Below are positions 60,575 through 64,000 of a DNA stretch of 64,000 nucleotides, in pieces; the first letter of the stretch is position 1; each line of letters starts with the position of its first letter. The DNA is taken from NCBI RefSeq assembly GCF_000217815.1, contig NC_015707.1, forward strand, positions 1,104,014-1,168,013, given 5' to 3'. The notes below the pieces were generated by a model. It saw only the letters and a list, made by a program, of their open reading frames with translations. It did not search any database and was not told where the DNA came from. This stretch comes from Pseudothermotoga thermarum DSM 5069 (GTDB taxonomy: Bacteria; Thermotogota; Thermotogae; Thermotogales; DSM-5069). A program made the position numbers and the translations under genes.

Positions 60575-61465
60575 ATGAAAAAAGAAGATGTGATCATAAG
60601 AGATGAGATAAAGTCTGTCATTAACAAAATAGATAATTTCGCAATAGATAATTTCGCACTGCGGTTTAGGTTTCCTGAGATTACGGAATCAGAAAAGAAA
60701 GGAGAAAGAAAGATCAAAATAGAGATAATAAACGACATAGATAAGGTAGGCAAAAGTATTTTCACCAGCCAGAAAAGCATTATTTCCGACATAAACGAGA
60801 GAAGAAAGAAAAGCATATTAACGCTCGAAAAATTCGGTTATAAGGTGATAGAATTCACCGCAAAGCCCTGCTGGAGAATGGTTGTCGGTCTTGGAGGAAC
60901 TCATCCTCAAGAAACATCCATGATATTGCACCACGTATATGGATTTCCATACATTCCAGGAAGCTCGATAAAAGGTGTCACAAGATCTATGTTCATACTC
61001 GATTGGTTTGAAAAGGTTAAAAAAGCTTTGGTTTCGGAGAATATAGATCTAAGTAAATTCGTCGCAGGACTCGAGAATTACAATCCAAAAAGCGCAAAGA
61101 ATCAACTTCCAGAGTATTACGACAGAGAACTTGTCGATCTCTACTCGAACATTTTTGGTACGCAAGAATACCAAGGAAAAGTGATATTCTTCGATGCCTT
61201 TCCCGTAGGAGAAATAAATCTCGTGCTTGACATCATTAATCCACATTATCCGGATTACTACTCCGGGAACAAACCACCTGCGGACTATCAAAATCCTAAC
61301 CCGATCAAATTTCTAACCGTTGCAAACACAAATTTCTTATTTGTGTTGGCAGGCGAGAACGAAAAAATCGTTATTGAAGCTGAAAGATATCTAAAACAAG
61401 CCCTTCAAGCCATAGGAATAGGTGCAAAAACATCACTAGGATACGGATTGTTCGAAATCTTATAA
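60575..61465 (+). CDS. cmr6: Cmr6 of the type III-B complex
   Basis: A 296-residue RAMP that caps the crRNA 3-prime end. The core is VGLGGTHPQETSMILHHVYG then FPYIPGSSIKGVTRSMF near residue 105-140, with the terminal glycine-rich loop AIGIGAKTSLGYGLFEIL. The first 90 residues are a helical extension. ATG at 60575 follows GAGGTG and lies 4 bp after the cmr5 stop. It is the last gene of the operon. Confidence 0.93.
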   Translation: MKKEDVIIRDEIKSVINKIDNFAIDNFALRFRFPEITESEKKGERKIKIEIINDIDKVGKSIFTSQKSIISDINERRKKSILTLEKFGYKVIEFTAKPCWRMVVGLGGTHPQETSMILHHVYGFPYIPGSSIKGVTRSMFILDWFEKVKKALVSENIDLSKFVAGLENYNPKSAKNQLPEYYDRELVDLYSNIFGTQEYQGKVIFFDAFPVGEINLVLDIINPHYPDYYSGNKPPADYQNPNPIKFLTVANTNFLFVLAGENEKIVIEAERYLKQALQAIGIGAKTSLGYGLFEIL

Positions 61466-61506
61466 ATTGGCTATTAAAGTAAAGAACACAAAAAGTTCGC
61501 CAAACA

Positions 61507-61752
61507 AACTTGTCGTCGACCTACGATAATGCAAAAACTACTGGAGGTCGACGACAAACAGTTTTTACTCTCTATGACTGACCAAACTCGAGTTAGATAT
61601 TTTTAACTCTGAATCGCAAGACCTCTTTCACCCCCCAGGTCGACGACAAATTAGCTATACGAATTTCCAAAAAGTTGACTTGGCAAAAGCAAAAGTGATA
61701 TAATTTGACCAGAATCCAAAGATGCTGGTATAATCACATATAGAAAAAACGG
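61507..61752 (+). promoter_or_regulatory. CRISPR leader 4 (246 bp), before array 3
   Basis: Third complete copy of the 246-bp leader. TTGTCGTCGACCT is at 61510-61522, with AGGTCGACGACAA at 61545-61557 and 61637-61649. It has the same TTGACT/TATAAT promoter arrangement and ends at the first repeat. Confidence 0.88.
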
Positions 61753-62967
61753 GTTTGGACACTACCTATGAGGAATGGAAACTTTGTATACACAAGTGAT
61801 GAAGGGTCTGGATATTGTGTTTGGACACTACCTATGAGGAATGGAAACCATTCATGCTTTCTAGATATTACAAATCCCACTACAGTTTGGACACTACCTA
61901 TGAGGAATGGAAACACTTGAACGCCTTGCGGGCAGACTAAGAGAATATCCGTTTGGACACTACCTATGAGGAATGGAAACGCTCGTTTGCTTCTTCAAGC
62001 AGTTTTGCGGTGATTGCGTTTGGACACTACCTATGAGGAATGGAAACGAGGCTTTTTCGGCTCAACTGGCAACGTCGGTTCAAGTTTGGACACTACCTAT
62101 GAGGAATGGAAACAATGGGAGGAACTGTATACTACTGCGACACAGATTCGTTTGGACACTACCTATGAGGAATGGAAACTTGTGAATTCTTATAACATCA
62201 CCTTCGATCCACTCTAGTTTGGACACTACCTATGAGGAATGGAAACTGGGTATGTGGGCGCAAGTTTTGAATCAAAAGACTTAGTTTGGACACTACCTAT
62301 GAGGAATGGAAACATTTCCGTTTGCGTGTGTTCGCCTGTCACTGTTACGAGTTTGGACACTACCTATGAGGAATGGAAACACTACGTAACATCTACACGT
62401 GTGTTCACGTTCACCTCGTTTGGACACTACCTATGAGGAATGGAAACGCTTTTTGACTTATTGCACTGACGTTTGTGTTGATTGTTTGGACACTACCTAT
62501 GAGGAATGGAAACCTTTCAACATAATTGGTTGTGATGTATCAGCACCAAGTTTGGACACTACCTATGAGGAATGGAAACCAGCGTTTATTCGATGAAAAC
62601 TAAGAAGTATTCTATACGGTTTGGACACTACCTATGAGGAATGGAAACACGCTTGCCTCTCTGTGTCTGAGGCCAACTGCAATCAAGTTTGGACACTACC
62701 TATGAGGAATGGAAACTTTCCAAGTTTAGATTTAGCGAGTCTGAACAAATGTGTTTGGACACTACCTATGAGGAATGGAAACGTTGCTTTGCAGGGCAGA
62801 CATATGTCTGCCCATTCCTGTTTGAACCCTACCTATGAGGAATGGAAACGCCTACAACAGCAACTTTCACTCCACTCACCTCCCGTTTGGACACTACCTA
62901 TGAGGAATGGAAACCCTATCCAGACTCTGTAGTGCGTTTTTGAACCTTACCTATGAGGAATAGAAAC
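61753..62967 (+). CRISPR. CRISPR array 3, 18 repeats plus one degenerate
   Basis: Eighteen 30-bp repeats of the GTTTGGACACTACC / TATGA / GGAATGGAAAC form (61753-62914), with 17 spacers of about 35-39 bp, then a degenerate nineteenth repeat at about 62938-62967 (GAACCTTACC, ends GGAATAGAAAC). Repeat 17 (62819 onward) has the hybrid GAACCC form seen in array 1. The spacer at 62783-62818 contains a perfect 20-bp palindrome (62794-62813). Confidence 0.97.
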
Positions 62968-63055
62968 AAGCCTTAGGGGCTTGGGAGGCTGTTTCTGCGT
63001 TTTGAATTTACACTGTTGGGAAGACAGACAAGTCACTGAAAGCAATGTGGTGAAG

Positions 63056-63085
63056 TTGTTAATCGAAGGCGAATTTTTGTATAAT
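63056..63085 (+). promoter_or_regulatory. Probable promoter of the type III-A operon
   Basis: TTGTTA at 63056-63061 and TATAAT at 63080-63085, 18-bp spacer, about 100 bp upstream of the cas10/csm1 start. The region from 62968 to 63188 holds no gene. Confidence 0.55.
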
Positions 63086-63188
63086 CTGAATTAGACGATC
63101 TTTTCATCGCGTCTTGATATCTTGTTTTCGTGGGGGTTATTTGTGTTTTTCAGAGTGAATTATCTGAGCCGTAAGGGGTGATGGAAAG

Positions 63189-64000
63189 ATGGTTGTCTTT
63201 AAACAAACTTCCGAAAATGATCTTTTTATCCTCCTTGGAGCACTCTTGCATGATATCGGCAAGTTCTACATGAGAACAGAAGATCAAACCACAAAATCCC
63301 GTGTGAGCGAAAAATACAGTTATTTCATTCAACAAGAAGGCTCGTACGCACCTATGCATCAACATTGGGGGGCTTATTTTGTTGAGCAGGTTCTTCCAAG
63401 CTCACTTAAAGGAGTGCAATCGATCGTTTTGAATCACCATAAACCATCTTCTTACGAAGAACTACTTGTCGCTGTGGCGGACAAACTCTCTGCGTCTGTT
63501 GATAGAGAATCATACGACCAAAACCAGTTTGAAGAAAGAATCGCGCAAATGACCTCCGTGTTCTCAAGCATCAAGCTTACGGATTCAAATACCACTCCTG
63601 TTCATTTCAAGGAACTTGTTGCAAAGTACGACGTAAGATTTCCCAGCCCCTCTGCTGCGAATAATCTGGCTGACGCTTACAAGAAACTTTGGAAGTCTTT
63701 CGAATCGCAAATGAGAAAGTTGAAAGATTCATACGAACGAAGTTTTATCGACCTGAACGACTATGTAACCGCTGTTTACAACTTAATTCAGGTTTACACC
63801 TACAACATACCTTCAGCGTATTATTACAGCAAACCGGATATCTCTCTTTGGGCTCACAGCAAATCAACCGCAGCAATCGCTTTCTGTTTGGATCGACAGC
63901 TGAAAATGGTCTTTGGTGGCAACAAAGATCTTATGAAACGCAAACTCGAACAAATGGTAGAAAAGCTGAACAACAGAGCACCTCTTTCCGATGAAAATAT
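63189..64000 (+). CDS. csm1: Cas10/Csm1 of a type III-A system, N-terminal part (cut by window edge)
   Basis: The frame is open for 270 codons to the right edge. The HD nuclease domain is intact: ALLHDIGKFYMRTED near residue 18, HQHWGAYFVEQVL near 63, SIVLNHHKPSSYEEL near 84 and VAVADKLSASVDRE near 99. This set is typical of Csm1 and not of Cmr2, and shows that a third, type III-A, module begins here. ATG at 63189 follows AAGGGG. The palm domains lie outside the window. Confidence 0.88.
   Translation, partial: MVVFKQTSENDLFILLGALLHDIGKFYMRTEDQTTKSRVSEKYSYFIQQEGSYAPMHQHWGAYFVEQVLPSSLKGVQSIVLNHHKPSSYEELLVAVADKLSASVDRESYDQNQFEERIAQMTSVFSSIKLTDSNTTPVHFKELVAKYDVRFPSPSAANNLADAYKKLWKSFESQMRKLKDSYERSFIDLNDYVTAVYNLIQVYTYNIPSAYYYSKPDISLWAHSKSTAAIAFCLDRQLKMVFGGNKDLMKRKLEQMVEKLNNRAPLSDEN

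Overview
The window looks like the chromosome of a hyperthermophilic Thermotogales bacterium, most likely Pseudothermotoga or a close relative. The basis is gene content: an arabinan/arabinoside regulon with GH51, GH127 and GH43 enzymes, an NqrBCDEF-type ion pump, moderate GC, strong AGGAGG ribosome binding sites, and CRISPR repeats ending in GGAATGGAAAC. The genus is an inference; no rRNA gene is present.

Region 1 (1-15420) is an L-arabinose polymer regulon with two divergent operons. The minus-strand operon starts at about 7886. It encodes MalF/MalG-type sugar permeases, a second MalG copy broken by a 732-bp insertion sequence, a secreted GH51 arabinofuranosidase, a cytoplasmic GH51 enzyme (AbfA), AraD and a sugar-binding protein that runs off the left edge. 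The plus-strand operon starts at about 7960 and encodes a GH127 beta-L-arabinofuranosidase, a sugar-binding protein, a GH43 arabinanase and AraA. A convergent araR gene closes the block. Three ACGTACGTAC palindromes, each just downstream of a -10 box, are the probable AraR operators. Region 2 (15500-32250) is housekeeping: a DUF368/PopT membrane protein, a polar amino-acid ABC transporter, nqrBCDEF without nqrA, a methyltransferase, a DUF1848 protein, a chemotaxis receptor, hflK-hflC, a HAD phosphatase, an uncharacterised gene and an MDR oxidoreductase.

Region 3 (32250-64000) is a defence island. It has three CRISPR arrays (28, 22 and 18 clear repeats), each behind a leader of exactly 246 bp, plus a decayed fourth leader with a mini-array. 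Array 1 ends in a tnpB relic. Next comes a type I-B operon (cas6, cas8a/cst1, cas7, cas5, cas3, cas4, cas1, cas2), preceded by a CARF-LuxR-type HTH protein and a CARF protein with a RelE-like tail. Array 2 follows. It contains about 1.1 kb of phage-like DNA wedged between two repeats. After it sits an extra Cmr1 fused to a MNT nucleotidyltransferase domain and overlapping a HEPN-family gene. The decayed leader comes next, then a complete type III-B operon (cmr1 to cmr6, with a tandem-CARF protein between cmr3 and cmr4), array 3, and the start of a type III-A cas10/csm1 that runs off the right edge.

Likely working: one Cas6 and one Cas1-Cas2-Cas4 set in the window may serve all arrays, because repeats and leaders are shared. 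Cmr2/Cas10 keeps GGDD and so should make cyclic oligoadenylate, which the three CARF proteins could sense. One of them is a putative DNA-binding regulator at the head of the type I-B operon, suggesting type III to type I signalling. The most novel elements appear to be the Cmr1-MNT/HEPN pair, the phage segment inside an array, and the CARF regulator. No tRNA, rRNA or riboswitch was recognised.
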